The notes under the pieces were generated by a model. It was not told the DNA's origin. It made no database searches and worked only from the letters and a program-made list of their open reading frames with translations. This document shows positions 45,176 through 58,100 of a stretch of DNA of 64,000 bases, piece after piece. Numbering within the stretch: the stretch's first letter is position 1; every line of letters starts with the position of its first letter. This DNA is from Chimonanthus salicifolius (taxonomy: Eukaryota; Streptophyta; Magnoliopsida; Laurales; Calycanthaceae): NCBI GenBank assembly GCA_013350335.1, contig CM023534.1, positions 4,774,001 to 4,838,000 on the forward strand. The letters are read 5' to 3'. The translations under genes were made by a program, and so were the position numbers.

Positions 45176-46237
45176 CCCAGAATTGAAGATTTAATTGTGT
45201 TTAAGATGTATTTAGGTCAAAATTGAATTCCACTTGAATTGAATTGGAAATTTGGGCACTTCTAAATTCTACCAGAGAGGCCCATGTTCATCAACAGTTG
45301 AAATTTAAGATGAGGCTATCCAAATGTAGAAAAGCAGAAGACGACTATCCCAGCAGCTGTAGCTTGAGGATTTTGATCTTTTACTCTCTAAATGCTCTGC
45401 CCTACACGACTGTCATCTGCCCAACATATTCAAAACCCCTGCAATTGTGGGGTACTGCATCTGCCAAAATATTCAAGCCACTTAAAGTTTGGGACACAGG
45501 TGCAGGTGCTGGTATGGCACTAAATGGAAAAAATAAGATAATCTAAGGTTGAAATAACTTTTACATGGGACTCAGCTTTACCATGAAAAATACCTTGTCT
45601 ATAGAAAATACTTTGAGTCAAATTCAAATAACATTATATATAAAAAAAATTCAAAGAGGGTTCAACCTCACTGAACCTTTTACTGAAAACTTTCTCAAAC
45701 CTTCGATGAGGTTTTCGGTGCCAGGAGGTTTGCAAAGGGAACCAGGCCTTCAAGAAGGTGACCAAGGTCGAACAATAAGGTTCAACTGCAGCCCAGCCCG
45801 GTTCTTACAACACTGTTTGAAACACATAGTTCATTTCAGCTAGATAATTTAAACCTGCTTACAATATTTTCAAGTATCTAGACCACCTGAAGAGGCAGCA
45901 ATAGTGGCCTCACCCTCCACCCAAAATGAAGGTTTAAGTTGCATCTGAAATGAATCCTCAGATTAATAAACCACTTGAAGCCTGATTAGTGACAGCTTTC
46001 AGCCAGGCTGATTAATTTCGGATGTGCATCCCTCTTCTATCATCGTCACCGTCATCATGAAAGTCTTTATGTCATTGATCAAGCCTTAGTCAAATCAAAA
46101 TCAGTTCTACTAATACATGTACATCCCTCATCCCTGTCACAATTCTGGCACACTCTCTCCCTTTGGGTTGTCCTAAAAAACAGTAACCGGCAATCAAGGC
46201 TGCTGTTGTTAATAGATATGGAACAAGCCAACAATTG
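45176..46237. other. spacer and MOC1 3' region
   Basis: Holds two plus ORFs (45244-45546, 45565-45843) without recognisable domains; the first begins with TTG. The part next to 46237 lies downstream of the MOC1 stop and probably includes its 3'UTR. Confidence 0.45.
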
Positions 46238-46391
46238 CTAGCAGCTACCTTCTGAAGCATCGAATTTTACCTGCAATTCTGATGGTTTATTAAGGGCTTT
46301 TCCATAAGCAGCAATCAGAAGTGCCTCTGCTCGGCCTACAAGTATTCAGAAGGCACACAAAAATCAGATGCTTTTTTCATGTGTGTGTGTC

Positions 46392-46427
<36 letters not shown>

Positions 46428-49400
46428 CTAGTTGTTGCACAAGCATTTCTGCTGACTGATACAACTGAAGAATTGTGACAAGGAGGACAATAGATCAAGA
46501 TAGCCACCTGGAAGGGCCTTATGAACCACAGAACACTAGCTGGACAATCCTAGCCCTCCAATTAGTGGACTTAAAAGCAAAAGAATTGCCAATAGCTGAT
46601 ATCACCCTGACACCTATTTGGTGGAAGAGGGCCATAGTGTTTACACAATAACAGGTAGCCAAAAAGCAGCCGCCTAATAACATGGTCACAAGATTAATGC
46701 CCAAATGGTTAACATGATTAGTCAAATACCTATGTTTCTAAGATAATCTGTATTAACTTTTGGGTTTAGAGAGAGAGGCTTATTACATAGCTTAATAAGT
46801 TTTTTTAAGAAACATTAATGACACACTGACTTCTCAAATAATAATAGTAATAATGGTAATAGAAAAAACACAATGGATAGCTCTTTTTCTTTGACCAATT
46901 GATGAAAATCATACCATGATCCTTCTTCCTCTTCAATTGGGAACTCAATGATGGAAATAATTCAGATGCAAGTTTCCTGCTATCATCCTGCAAAATCCCA
47001 CAATTTGCATAATTCAGCGCTGACTACAAAACTCACACAAGTCTGACCAGAATTTTAAGCACATAAACACCAACATCCCTCTTCTAGGACAGACAAAATC
47101 CATTTACAACCACAAGAAATGCTTAACAAGTTCATGCCACACTTGAGAATTCTGTGAATTGAAACATCCTCATCTTACTTTGGACACGCTTTTCAAAATA
47201 TATGCAGTTATGGTTTTATATTTTCCCATGAGGCCTTCTAGACCCCTCAACAGATTTCCACACAAGTGCACCAACCAGCCAGATGTATCATTATGACTCA
47301 AGTGTAAAACACTGTAAGTCAAACAAAAATTGAACCACCAAAGATTATTGGGTCCTAGTTGGGCCACACAAGTACGACAAATGCACCACTCAAGTAACTT
47401 CAACAGCCCACACCAAAATTAAATGTGTTGACACATGAATTTTGAGGGATGTGTCCTTTCATATATGATAGGCCCCAACAGGGGAAATTTAAACATTACA
47501 GGGTTGAAGATTATGCCCTCGGGTTGATACCTTATCTATTGATACTTGATAGCCTAAAATTAGATGGCTGAAAATGCATGCAATAATAATTAAGGGATAA
47601 ATTAGAGAAGAAAATTGTAGCTTATGATTTACATACAAATTTAATAAGGATGAGATGGGAGTAAGTCGTAACTAAAGGGAAAACTAAAATGATAAGACAA
47701 GCAAAAAAAAAAGTTCCTATTTGGTTAACTTTCAGCCAAATCAAGCTTATCAGGGAATTAGTCTTGAAATCAAATCGAACCTAGGGTTTCAAGTAGAATC
47801 AACAGGCTTTAGAAATTTATAGCCACTAAATTAATTATGTATTGGTAAAAAGGCAATACTAAAGGCTAACTTCCACACATACAAATCATTACCACCAACA
47901 AACCTTGCTTGAAGAGCTTCCACAGAGTTCAAACTGATTCTTCCAGAGGAGAGATGGCACAGGAACTACAGAAAATCCAGACGCAACTAGAATGCCAATC
48001 CATAATCCATAACCAAATCCTCCACTCCACCACCCCTGTAAAAAGGAAAAAAGAGTGGCAACCAGAAATATGACAAAAGATCCACTTAAAGAATCACTAA
48101 ATGATCCATTAACAGTAGAAGAACATAGGCATGGGAATTTTCTTATACCTGTTTACCATCTTTAGGAAAAGGTGTTGATTGCTCAAGATATGCAACGGTT
48201 CCTGAAATAAAGGAACACCCAATAAGAGAGGTATAAACTAGTTACGACAAAGTGTGTTATAGTCACTATTCGTCAAGCATGCTTGAATGGATCCAAAAGC
48301 CAAATAAAATGGGAACCTGGAGAAACACTGTATCTACCTATCCTCTTTTCTTTCCTTTTTTCTTTTCGTGTTTTTTTTTTTTTGAAGCAGCCTGTATCTA
48401 CTTGTCTCGAGACTGTAGACAAGCCTTGCATTGCAACATTTGTTATCTTTGTCATGATTTGCTTACACGTCATTAGGTGACCCGTAGAAAATGCCCTTAA
48501 AGCTCAAATGCCACTGACAAGGTCCTAATAGGACTCTAATCTTGTCTTTTTGTTGTCATGGGATTACATATATAAGGTGTTGTGAGTGAGATATGCAATT
48601 GTTTACCTTTGTAGAGGGAGAGACCGTACAAGAGATTTATGACTGGTTATTTTTTGGGTTCTAACAATGCATAGTGTCTTCACCTAGATACTATAGTAAA
48701 GCTATTATCCTTCTCTCTGATGGATGTAAACATCATCAAAAAACCACGTAAAACTCATCTCCATCATATGAGGTTTATGGTGTGGTTTGTCTTACACTTG
48801 CTTGGCTTGTGATTTTTACATTGAGGTTCTAAAATGGTAATGAGGATGATGAATCCATAGTCTTAGGTTTAACTTTAATTTGTGGGAACTTTTAAAGTTC
48901 TTGGTTCACTAGTACATCAGGGTCCGCGCAAGATTTTGAAGGAAAAACCATTGAATATTTCCACTACCATAAATATATAAAGATTTGTATTTAAGGTCTA
49001 TTAGAACTATCCACTTATCTTGCAAATGGGATTTGCGAAAGATGACTCCACAATGAAGATTTTGTTAAAGAAAAAAAGCTCAAAAGTCTCTATATGAAAG
49101 CACCCTCACAGAAGGTGGATCACATAAAGGAGTGTAGAGAACTCAAGGAAAATCTTTAGATGTGGTGTGTGCAACAAACAATTCTTTGACAAGTGGTAGT
49201 GATGTCCCATGTACACTTATAAGGATCCGTTAACCAATTCCAAGCCATTTAATAATGGTGGAATTGTCATACATGCAATACAATGACTAAAATCGGTGAG
49301 ATCAAAATAAGATGTATGATTAAATGATTACAATTCTCTCCCTAATGAGACATATTTCAAAATAGAAGAAAAATAGAATTTTTTTCAATCATAACATAAC

Positions 49401-52137
49401 TCAAACCACAAGTTTTGTGGTTGTGAGTTGTGACAATAAGCAACTACCAACTATACTACAAAATCATGACGTTCTAAAATTATAAGTGAACAATGATACT
49501 TAGAAAAATGTGGATCAGATGCTTCTACAGTAAATTAATTGTATCAGGTACCTATCCTAAAGTGTTAAATCTTGCAAAGAGCATTCCTTATCAAAGGTGT
49601 TAAATCTCACAATTTGGGGTTTGGACTAATGTGAGCACAATGATTAGTAAGCAATTTTAAATGGCATGAGGATTGTGGTTCACCACAGAGAGTTCTAGAT
49701 TAATGCTCAAATGTGCAGGTTCTCCCCAAAATCCTTTGAAAGGATCATGCTATTTAGTTTCCTCCATTAACTGGTGCTCAGAAAAATCTGGATTTACTCT
49801 TCACAAAATAAGTCTGTAATGTTAGTGACTTCCAAGAAAGAAAGGCATGATTAAAATTTAAAGAACAAATGAACCAACAAGTGAAACATTTCCAAGCAGA
49901 TAATAGCCATTGCTCAAGTTCAAAAAGAAGGTAACTAAATCAACAACGAAACAATCTCATCATCATTCTAGAAGGGCATGCAAAGCCATTGGTTCAAATT
50001 GGATCTTCAAAATAAGGTCCTACCAATTCTGGAGATGTAATATATATAAGGCTAGACTCAGGAAGGATACACAAAAAATAAAAGGTAAGATTCAATGAAT
50101 TCTTTTCACTAGGTGCAACTATGCAAGGCACTCTTTATTCAAGTCTCATATTAACTTCAAGTTTAAAATATAAAAAATAAAAAATAAACCTCAATGCTGA
50201 AACAACTTTTTTCCAGAACAAGCCGAAAGCTGAAATTTATATGTATCAACCAAAGGAACTCAAGATGGAATATATCACTTAGAGAGGGGAAAACTATTAA
50301 TATGGAAGGTAAAGATCATGTTTGTGAACAACAGAAATCCCTCTATTGCCTGAAGCAATCTCCAAGGTAGTCTTACAACATTTTAACATGTTTACGAGCA
50401 TGTACAGCTACACAGAAGAAAAGTATGATTGGGTCCTGAGCTAAACCTTGGAAATCTTAATGCCTTTCAAATCCTCCTACTGCAATAATTCTTGGTAAGA
50501 AGAATGCCCATGTTGTGGCAATCATAGTGACAAATACCGTTCTTGGGATATTAACGGCAATTGTTAATAACGGGATATTTTTAAATTCTCGGATTTTTAT
50601 TAGAAATTTAACGGGAAAATCTCGCTGAAATTATAATATTTAAAAAATTAAAAAAATAGAATAAATAAAAAAATTAATGAAATAAAAATGGTATAGGGAA
50701 TTTACCGGGAATTTCTCGGGAATTTACCGGAAATTTACCGGGATATTATCGCGTTATTAACGTTTATCGCGTTTTTAACGCGATTTTATCGGGAATTTAC
50801 CGGAAATTTATCGTTTGGTGATAAAAACGCGTTTTTAACGCGGTAATGGTATTTTGCCGATAAAAACGCGGTAAATTTGAAAATACCGCCGATATTTGTG
50901 ACATTGGTGGCAATTCCACCAACAAGGTAATGGGTTACTCCTACAGCACGTCCTTATACAATTTTCAAGGCTCTAGGCTGAGTAGGAGGAGCAACTTCTA
51001 ATTTGTTATGAGCCCAAACAATGCATTCAATGAGTTCTTGCCAATAACCACGCCGCTGAATAGAAACATTATACTGAAAGCCCAGACAAAATGAGCACCT
51101 ATGCTTACTTTAGGAGCTTCCAAACAATCAGTCCATGCAATTGGTAGTTTATGCTGACAATATGTTAATAGATGCAAGACAAATACCAAGGGAGGAGATG
51201 GGTGCTCAGATACTGTTCAACAGAAGAGTTTTAAATATGGAATGACAGGACAAATCATAATCATTGTCCCGATTACTGAACTATGGACTTGTTAACGAAA
51301 TATTAGACAGAAATATGACTATGAAATTGTGACTATAATAAGAAGGAAATTGCAATTTTTCTTTGAATGATAAGGAAATTGCAATTGTAATATTTTAAGC
51401 ATAATTTACATTGAATAGGAATACTATTAGTAGGTTGTCTAACCAAAATAAATGTACTATTTTAAACAGGATGGAAAAAATAGGTAAGATTAATTACAAC
51501 AAGAACAACAAAAAGCCTCCAAAATGCAACAATAAAAAAAGAAAAGGAAAAAAAAATACCCTCTGGCACACCAAGACTGTGAAGTAATTGAACAATAGAC
51601 CTTGCATCCAAGCGTTTTCTCACTCTTTCTCCAACCGATACTTGCAAGTGAGGAGTATCAAACACCTAAATGGCAAAGATAAAATGACAAGTTGACAAGA
51701 TTAGACAGTAAAAAGCGTTCCAGAGAAAGACATGTGTAACTTAAGCCAGGAATTGTAAATTTACACATTTTACCACAACAATCACTTCTAACCTGAGCAG
51801 ATAAACAAGAACCGTCGTCTATCAAGACTGCCAGTGCGCCTGAGACGTCGGGGTCAATCCCAATCACCCATTTAGGAAAAGTGCTGCTTGCATTCTCCTC
51901 AACGCCCATGCCCAGCTCATTCACCTTTTCCAAAAAAGGCGAAGAGAGAGAATCCAACCAATTCTCCTTGAGCTGGGAGACAGAGACCTTGGCACTGACC
52001 TCAGGCCTCTTGGGGCAGTTTTCGCCATGAAATTGCAAATGGGTATTTCTCAAATTGGCAGAAGATGTGAAGAAATGAAGGAAATTAGGGGAAGAGAAGA
52101 GGGGTTTTGGTGTGGTGTGAGAAAGGATAAAGTTCAT
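46238..52137 (-). CDS. MOC1: chloroplast Holliday-junction resolvase MOC1
   Basis: Six exons on the minus strand: 51793-52137, 51560-51665, 48149-48201, 47904-48035, 46915-46987 and 46238-46335; 807 bp, 268 residues, all GT-AG with compatible phases. The N-terminus is Ser/Thr/Pro/Phe-rich without acids, like a chloroplast transit peptide. The RuvC-like core starts with [14 protein letters not shown] (catalytic D95), continues with [30 protein letters not shown] (E157), [16 protein letters not shown] and [11 protein letters not shown], and ends with [20 protein letters not shown] (D235, E240), split by intron 5. MOC1 cuts four-way junctions during plastid DNA segregation. The start is the first in-frame ATG after a TAA; upstream codons in frame have none. 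Intron 2 is 3.36 kb and carries a MULE-type MITE. Product identity is firm; the exact start is less so. Confidence 0.92.
46378..46430 (+). repeat. (GT)n(GA)n microsatellite in MOC1 intron 5
   Basis: A GT run broken once by a C, followed by a GA run. It lies about 40 bp inside intron 5 from the last exon. Confidence 0.9.
50523..50905 (-). mobile_element. MULE-type MITE in MOC1 intron 2
   Basis: 383 bp, close to the 17736-18112 copy but inverted. Ends AGTGACAAATACCG and CGATATTTGTGACAT. Flanks TGTGGCAAT (50514-50522) and GGTGGCAAT (50906-50914) match at eight of nine bases, a 9-bp target duplication. Confidence 0.88.
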
Positions 52138-53520
52138 TAGAAATGGTGGAAGGAAGAAGTTTTTTGGAGGGAATTTTTGGAGGGATGCCACTGAATTGGG
52201 AAGAAATCTTTAAAAAAGTTCTTCGATTTGGAACTTTTGAGAGTTGAGGTCGAGAGGACATTTCTGCATCATTGAGATTCTCTTCTATGTCTGTGACTGA
52301 TGAATTTGAAGGTGGGAGATAATAAATATTCAAAATTTTACCCAACGAGTAGGCCATTGCTATACTGCTAAGTTTTTTCTTAATAGCCCTTATCTGTTAA
52401 GTTTATTTGAAACAAATTTCTAATTTTTTTAATTTTTAAAAGCTCCTAATTATTTATAGAAGATTTAAAAAGCCCCTCTGCCTCAGTTCATAAGGACAAT
52501 TTGATGTTTTCTGGCAAATTGATTTTTTCTTTATGATTTTTCAATTCATTGTTATAGGGTTTACTTGGAGGTGAGTACAATATCGTGAACAAATTAGAAA
52601 ATAGTTTTTATAGATTAGTACCACTTCAAAAACTACGTAAATAAGTTAAATAACTATTATATTTAAAAGTTAAAAATCAATGATGATAAATCATCTTAAT
52701 TTCAACCACAATAACTAGATTACAAGTATCGTATTATATAATTAATGTAGAAAAGGGAGAAATGGATGAAAAAAAGCTATCTCACAAGGACTTCATAAAG
52801 TACTACACATAATGTAAATTTTTATAAAAAATTAACACCTTTTAGAATGATAGAAAACTTAAAACTCTTTTTAAATAAATTCAAGAGTAAAGGTCTTTTC
52901 AGAAAAATCTTGTTTGACTAATGATCACTAAGTTGAGTTTTGACCCGATTTGATCCGTTAAAATTAAGTTAAAATGGATTCAGAATGTGGGTCGGGTCAG
53001 AATTTAGAGTTCAGTGAGATTAAAATTCGAGTCGAGAATTTTGGATCCTATAACTCAGGATAGGGTGAGTCCAGTGGGATCAAAACTCCTACTGGTATTG
53101 TAAGCAATGTCCAACTACGTGAAACCTAAGATTTATTTTGAAAACAATTTTAAGTACATGTCTCACTAAAATAAGTCTCGCTAGAATTTTTCTAGCAATA
53201 CTCGTAAGATACTAAACTATGCTTTAATAATATTATCATTTTTTTTATCGTGAGGCATTTATATAACATGATTGGATTTATATATTTATTCTGACAAAAA
53301 ATGACAGAGTCAAATAAAATGATTTTTGGTCGAATAACAATTCATTTATTATAGTTTTGAATAAAGGGGAAGAAGATTCTATGCAAAAAAAAAGGTCGTT
53401 TGATTCGATGTCGTTTAATAAGGAGTTACAGACTAAGTAAATCGATGGACAATCTAAAATTCCATAAAAAATTACCACTATTTTAAAAATGATCACCCTA
53501 GATTTTTTTTCATTATTTCT
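52138..53520. other. MOC1 leader/promoter and spacer
   Basis: Contains the MOC1 5' region. A minus-strand 90-codon ORF (52085-52357) starts upstream of, and overlaps, the MOC1 start in another frame. About 52930-53095 is a worn TAGGG-family MITE relative (GGGTCGGGTCAG, TTTTGACCCG). The rest is AT-rich spacer. Confidence 0.5.
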
Positions 53521-53523
53521 ATT

Positions 53524-54625
53524 TTTTCCTTTTTATAATTTTAAAAAAATAAAATAAAAGTGGCCTGTATCTGCAATTTATCAAACTTTCACCTGACCAA
53601 TATTTAAACCCCTTAATCCAATAATACCATTAACAGGGCTTCTCTTATACAATACGAGATACAGCATTTTTCAACCTTTTTAAATACTTGTCAAGCTAGA
53701 AAGCCAATTAATTGGCTACTTTTAGAATTTAACAAGTAAAGGTATTTTAAATGTACATAAGAAATTCCCTACAACAAATCTAATAATCTTGTCTTATTGG
53801 TCATGTTTTGTACTCCCTTGATATTAATTACATGTCATAATTTATTTATTTAAATTTTCAAATATAAAATAGCTAGCTATTATTAAATGAGAAATGATCA
53901 TGTATATCACCCCATACACGACACATAATCATAATAAATCAAGTTTTGCATCTTCAACATCCATTTTAAAGTTTTTAATTTCATCAGCAGGTGATACAAT
54001 GAAAGGCCTTGCTTTATTTTTATTTTTTTAACATTGTCTAGGCATCCCACCTAACCAGTCCTCTAAGATGTGTGAAAACCCCCCTATCCACACACACTGA
54101 GTAATATGATGAGACCTTATTCTATACATATTCTCATAGAAAGTGGCCCTTCATTGAAGCTTAAGTTACTCATGATTTAAAATGTGTAAACTATAATTTC
54201 CTTTTTTATATTTTTAAAAAAAAAGGAGACATGTATCTGCGATTTATCAAACTTTCGCCTGACCAATATTTAAACCCCTTAATCCAATAATACCATTAGC
54301 AGGGTTTCTCTGATTCAATACGACATACAGCATTTTTTGACCTTTTTAAATACTTGTCAAGCTAGAAAGCCAATTAATTGGCTACTTTTAGAATTTAACA
54401 AGTAAAGGTACTCCCTTGATATTAATTACATATCATAAGTTATTTATTAACGTTTTCAAATATAAAAAAACTATTATTAAATGAGAAATGATCATGTATA
54501 CACGACACATAATCATAATAAATCAAGTTTTGCATCTTCAACCTCCATTTTAAAGAACTTCATATTTTAAAAGCTTTTAATTTCATCAACAGGTGGTGGT
54601 AAAGATGAAAGGCTTTGCTTTATTG
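53524..54625 (+). repeat. tandem direct duplication of about 0.45 kb units
   Basis: 53524-54020 and 54200-54625 are copies sharing GACCAATATTTAAACCCCTT, AAGCTAGAAAGCCAATTAAT, CATAATCATAATAAATCAAG and GGTGATACAATGAAAGG-like ends. A SINE copy sits between them. The second copy has lost an internal stretch of about 40 bp. Confidence 0.9.
54030..54175 (-). mobile_element. SINE copy (minus)
   Basis: TTGTCTAGGCATCCCACCTAA, CCTATCCACACACACTGAGTA and AAAGTGGCCCTTCATTGAAG match the inverted family consensus. Confidence 0.6.
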
Positions 54626-55152
54626 TGATTAAAACTCATTAAATTATCATAATTCATAACCCTTATCCCACTGGACCAAAAAGCAATCCACGAGACTGCA
54701 ATCCAGTGATCACTAGACAAGACAAAAATTAGTTGAGTTGGGTTTAAACCTAGAGACCGACTCAGACACCAATCATAAAATTCCTCCAAAACAAAATCGA
54801 AGCAATTCATGTCATCAAACAATTGGAAGTTGGAAACATCAATGGTGAAGTGGAAACCTTCAGAATTATTCTACAGTATAATGTTGTGGAACACAGAACA
54901 TGAAAACCAACCTGTAGCAAGCCACTCTCTGTGAATGAGACCTGAGAATTGAGTCCAGCGACATGAAGAGAAGACGACTGCCGTGGAAATAGAAACAAAT
55001 GGCAATGCACATTGCCGGGAAGCTAGTCGCAAATGCCCGTTTAATTAGGGAACATGTGGCACACATTGAATCAATCTAATGTAAACAGAAGCTCGAGAAT
55101 GATTCACCAGAAACACAGTATCAGGAAAGTTCAGTCATTTGGCAAACAGAAC

Positions 55153-58100
55153 TCATGTTATTCCATTAGCACCAAGTCCCAATCCATGGGTCGCTGAATT
55201 AGTCGCAGAATTCAGATTTTTGAAATCACTGAAGAAATCATCACCAACAAAGGTGGCTAGGTCTTTCACATATTCATGGCTATGGTCAAAAAAATCTGCA
55301 CCAAGTAATGTATCAGGCCTTGAAAAGTCCAACTGTACCATTTTGTCTCCTCTGCCTGGGGTTGAGGCATATTCAACTGGCTCTGCTTTAATCTTGGAAC
55401 CTGCAAGAAATATATATTTATCAGCCCTATACATCAGGGGGTTAAGGAACTTGTCTCTTTTCTTTCTCATGCTGTGTACCCAGATAGTGCTGATCTAATT
55501 CTAGGTGTTTTAAGTTCAATGTCTCCGTATGTTAAGGCATTTCATGAACATGTATGTAATAACAAGGGCAAGCCAAAGATTACAAGATTATATAACGAAG
55601 GTAGTAATCTTTAAAAGAATTGAAACTGAAAGATGCATTCCAGAAAACGAAAAGGAAAAAAATTCAATAAGAATTATTTTAAAAGAGTAAAATTTGGCGG
55701 CCAGGAAAAGCCCTTCAAGCCTTCCACCAAAACAACCAAGGCAGTAACTTGGTATAGGCCACGATTTTAAGTATAGCACGTGCTCTCTAACTCGGAAGGG
55801 ACAGAGACCAAGTAGTACTGGACGGACAACTTGAACAGGAACCAATTGAAAATTTCTGAAAGTACGTGAAAATTAACAAATCAACCCAGACTTGACCAAT
55901 TTTCAAAACTTCAGTAGTTGGCACAGACATGTCATAAAATGGTGTCCCTGTAAATCCTTTGGCCAAAGTTTCTGTAGTATACACAGATATAGATAAACGT
56001 ATAATGAGTCTGAACGTGTATTACACTGCACTTTAGTGGGAGGCTGATGTTGCATGGTTTTTTCCTACTATTAAATTTTGCTTCTAATGGAAGGAATGTA
56101 CTGACCAAGCTGCACTTTAGAAGGTGGTGATTCATCTAAGGAGCAGCTGCTGATGGGAGGAGTGCTCTCATTGAAAACAGATGCTGCAGAATAGCCCAAG
56201 GGAGAGATTGGCTCACCATATCCATTCCGTTCCTCCTCACTCACATTGAGCGTCGAACTGTCCATCCCGTCGGTGGGCATGATAACAGTTGAATTTGAAC
56301 CATTCTCTAATGAATGAGTCTTTGCATTGCGAATGGTTTGTGAGTCATGAAATATTGATTGTAGAAGGCCACTATTCTGGCCTGAAAGGGATTCAGATTG
56401 CATTTGCACAGTAGGTGAGCAGGGAGACTGAACATATGCATCAACAGCCTCAAGAGATGACGACGCGGGAGAACATGTGCCCCAGCTACTGAGATTGGTT
56501 TCTGAATGTTGGAGTGAAGGGAGCTCCTGCTTCACAGTCCTGGCAAGAGGCATCGAAGCAGAAAAATTGCCATTTCGAAAGGCATGGCTGCAAGTCATAA
56601 CACCACTAAAGGGTGCTGAATTCTTGCTGTCAGGGTCAAAATCAGGGTCAAGGTCAGGATCGTAGGGAAGACCAAGCCCAAAGGGCTGATGAATCTTCTC
56701 AAAACTGTCATTTTGAAATGGATTGAATGACGAAATCTTGATTGAGGCTTCAGATTCTTGAGGTCGCTTATCACAATGCATTGTCGTAGGCATGAAGCTG
56801 AAACCCTGAGATGACCCTAAGCCTTGATTCAGTATACTGCTGACAGAAACATTGGGCAGAAGAGGTGCATAAGATAAAGCCCCTGGATTGTCTTTATCAT
56901 TTTCAAAGATGACATCAGGATAGTATGCTGGCAAGAGACCATGCTTCCTTGTGTTTCCACCATTCATCTCACCCATGTTCTGATTCTGCTGACAACTCAG
57001 TGCGTTCAAACATGTGTCAGGAGAGTAGAGTAGTAAACCAGCACGTTGTCGTCTCTTGATCCGAGTGTTCCAGTAATTTTTTATTTCATTGTCCGTACGT
57101 CCCGGCAACTGAAACAAGTTGTCTCAAAGAAAAGCATTAACAGATATCAAAGAAGGCACATAAAGTAACATCTTAATTTCATTATTAAAAAAAAGGGGTT
57201 ACGAAGAATTTTGCAGAGGCTCCTAATGGAGATTTTGGGGACCATTTGGCTTTTGGTACCATTCAGGTAGAGCCGTCAAAAAGCCAAGCTTGTGCCAAGA
57301 ACAAAAAGTTGATAGCAAAGCAAACTACTCAAGCTTGACTAGAGCCCAACCAGAAGCTGGTGAATAATATAAGAACAAAGAACATTTTATTCAAATAGAA
57401 ATTATTACAAACAGCAAGATACACGGAAGAATCCCATTCTTTAACCTTTCATCTAGTCAATCAAACCCTCATCCATTATTGGTGGCACAGCTAAATATTA
57501 CCCTAACCAGAGACTATCACCGGTGGATTAAATTAATACAGATATTGCGATCAACTCCTACTCGGTCTCAGGGATTTCTCATTTAAAATCTTAATGTTTA
57601 TACAGGAATAAGAGGCAGCTATGTTAAAATCTCAAGATATTTATACATTGTTTCCATCTTTATTTTTCACAAGAATTTTATTGAAAACTATGAATAAAAG
57701 TCACAAATTTTTATGTTGCTGTTGAAACGGTCCTGAGATTTTACTGCCAATTAGCAAAGAAGGCAAATCAAACACAGATCGGCATACAGAACAGTGGAAT
57801 TTCAAAAGGCAAAAAAAAACCAGAATCCTACACTAAATTGAACGCTATTTTCATTCATAGTTCAAAAAGTTGAAACTCAGACTCAACTTGAAAACCTATC
57901 GAGTCAAGTAACTCGGTCGAGTTTTTGGACTCGAGTCGAAAAAACTCGGTACAACTTGTTGACTCACTCAACTCGAAATCCTATCGAGTTCAATCAACTC
58001 AGAGAGACTCACCCAAGTTTTTTTTTGAGTTTTTAAAGTATGGTTTCATTAGAGGGCAAACCTTGTTCCAGTGCATTTGGAAATACTCTTTTAAAAGGCA

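Noticed and set aside
45244..45843. Two plus ORFs near the MOC1 3' end
   Set aside because: The first starts with TTG, neither has a domain or splice partner, and the composition is unremarkable.
52138..52191. N-terminal extension of MOC1 starting at 52191
   Set aside because: The codon at 52191 is GTG, and a TAA lies just upstream in that frame; the first ATG is at 52137.
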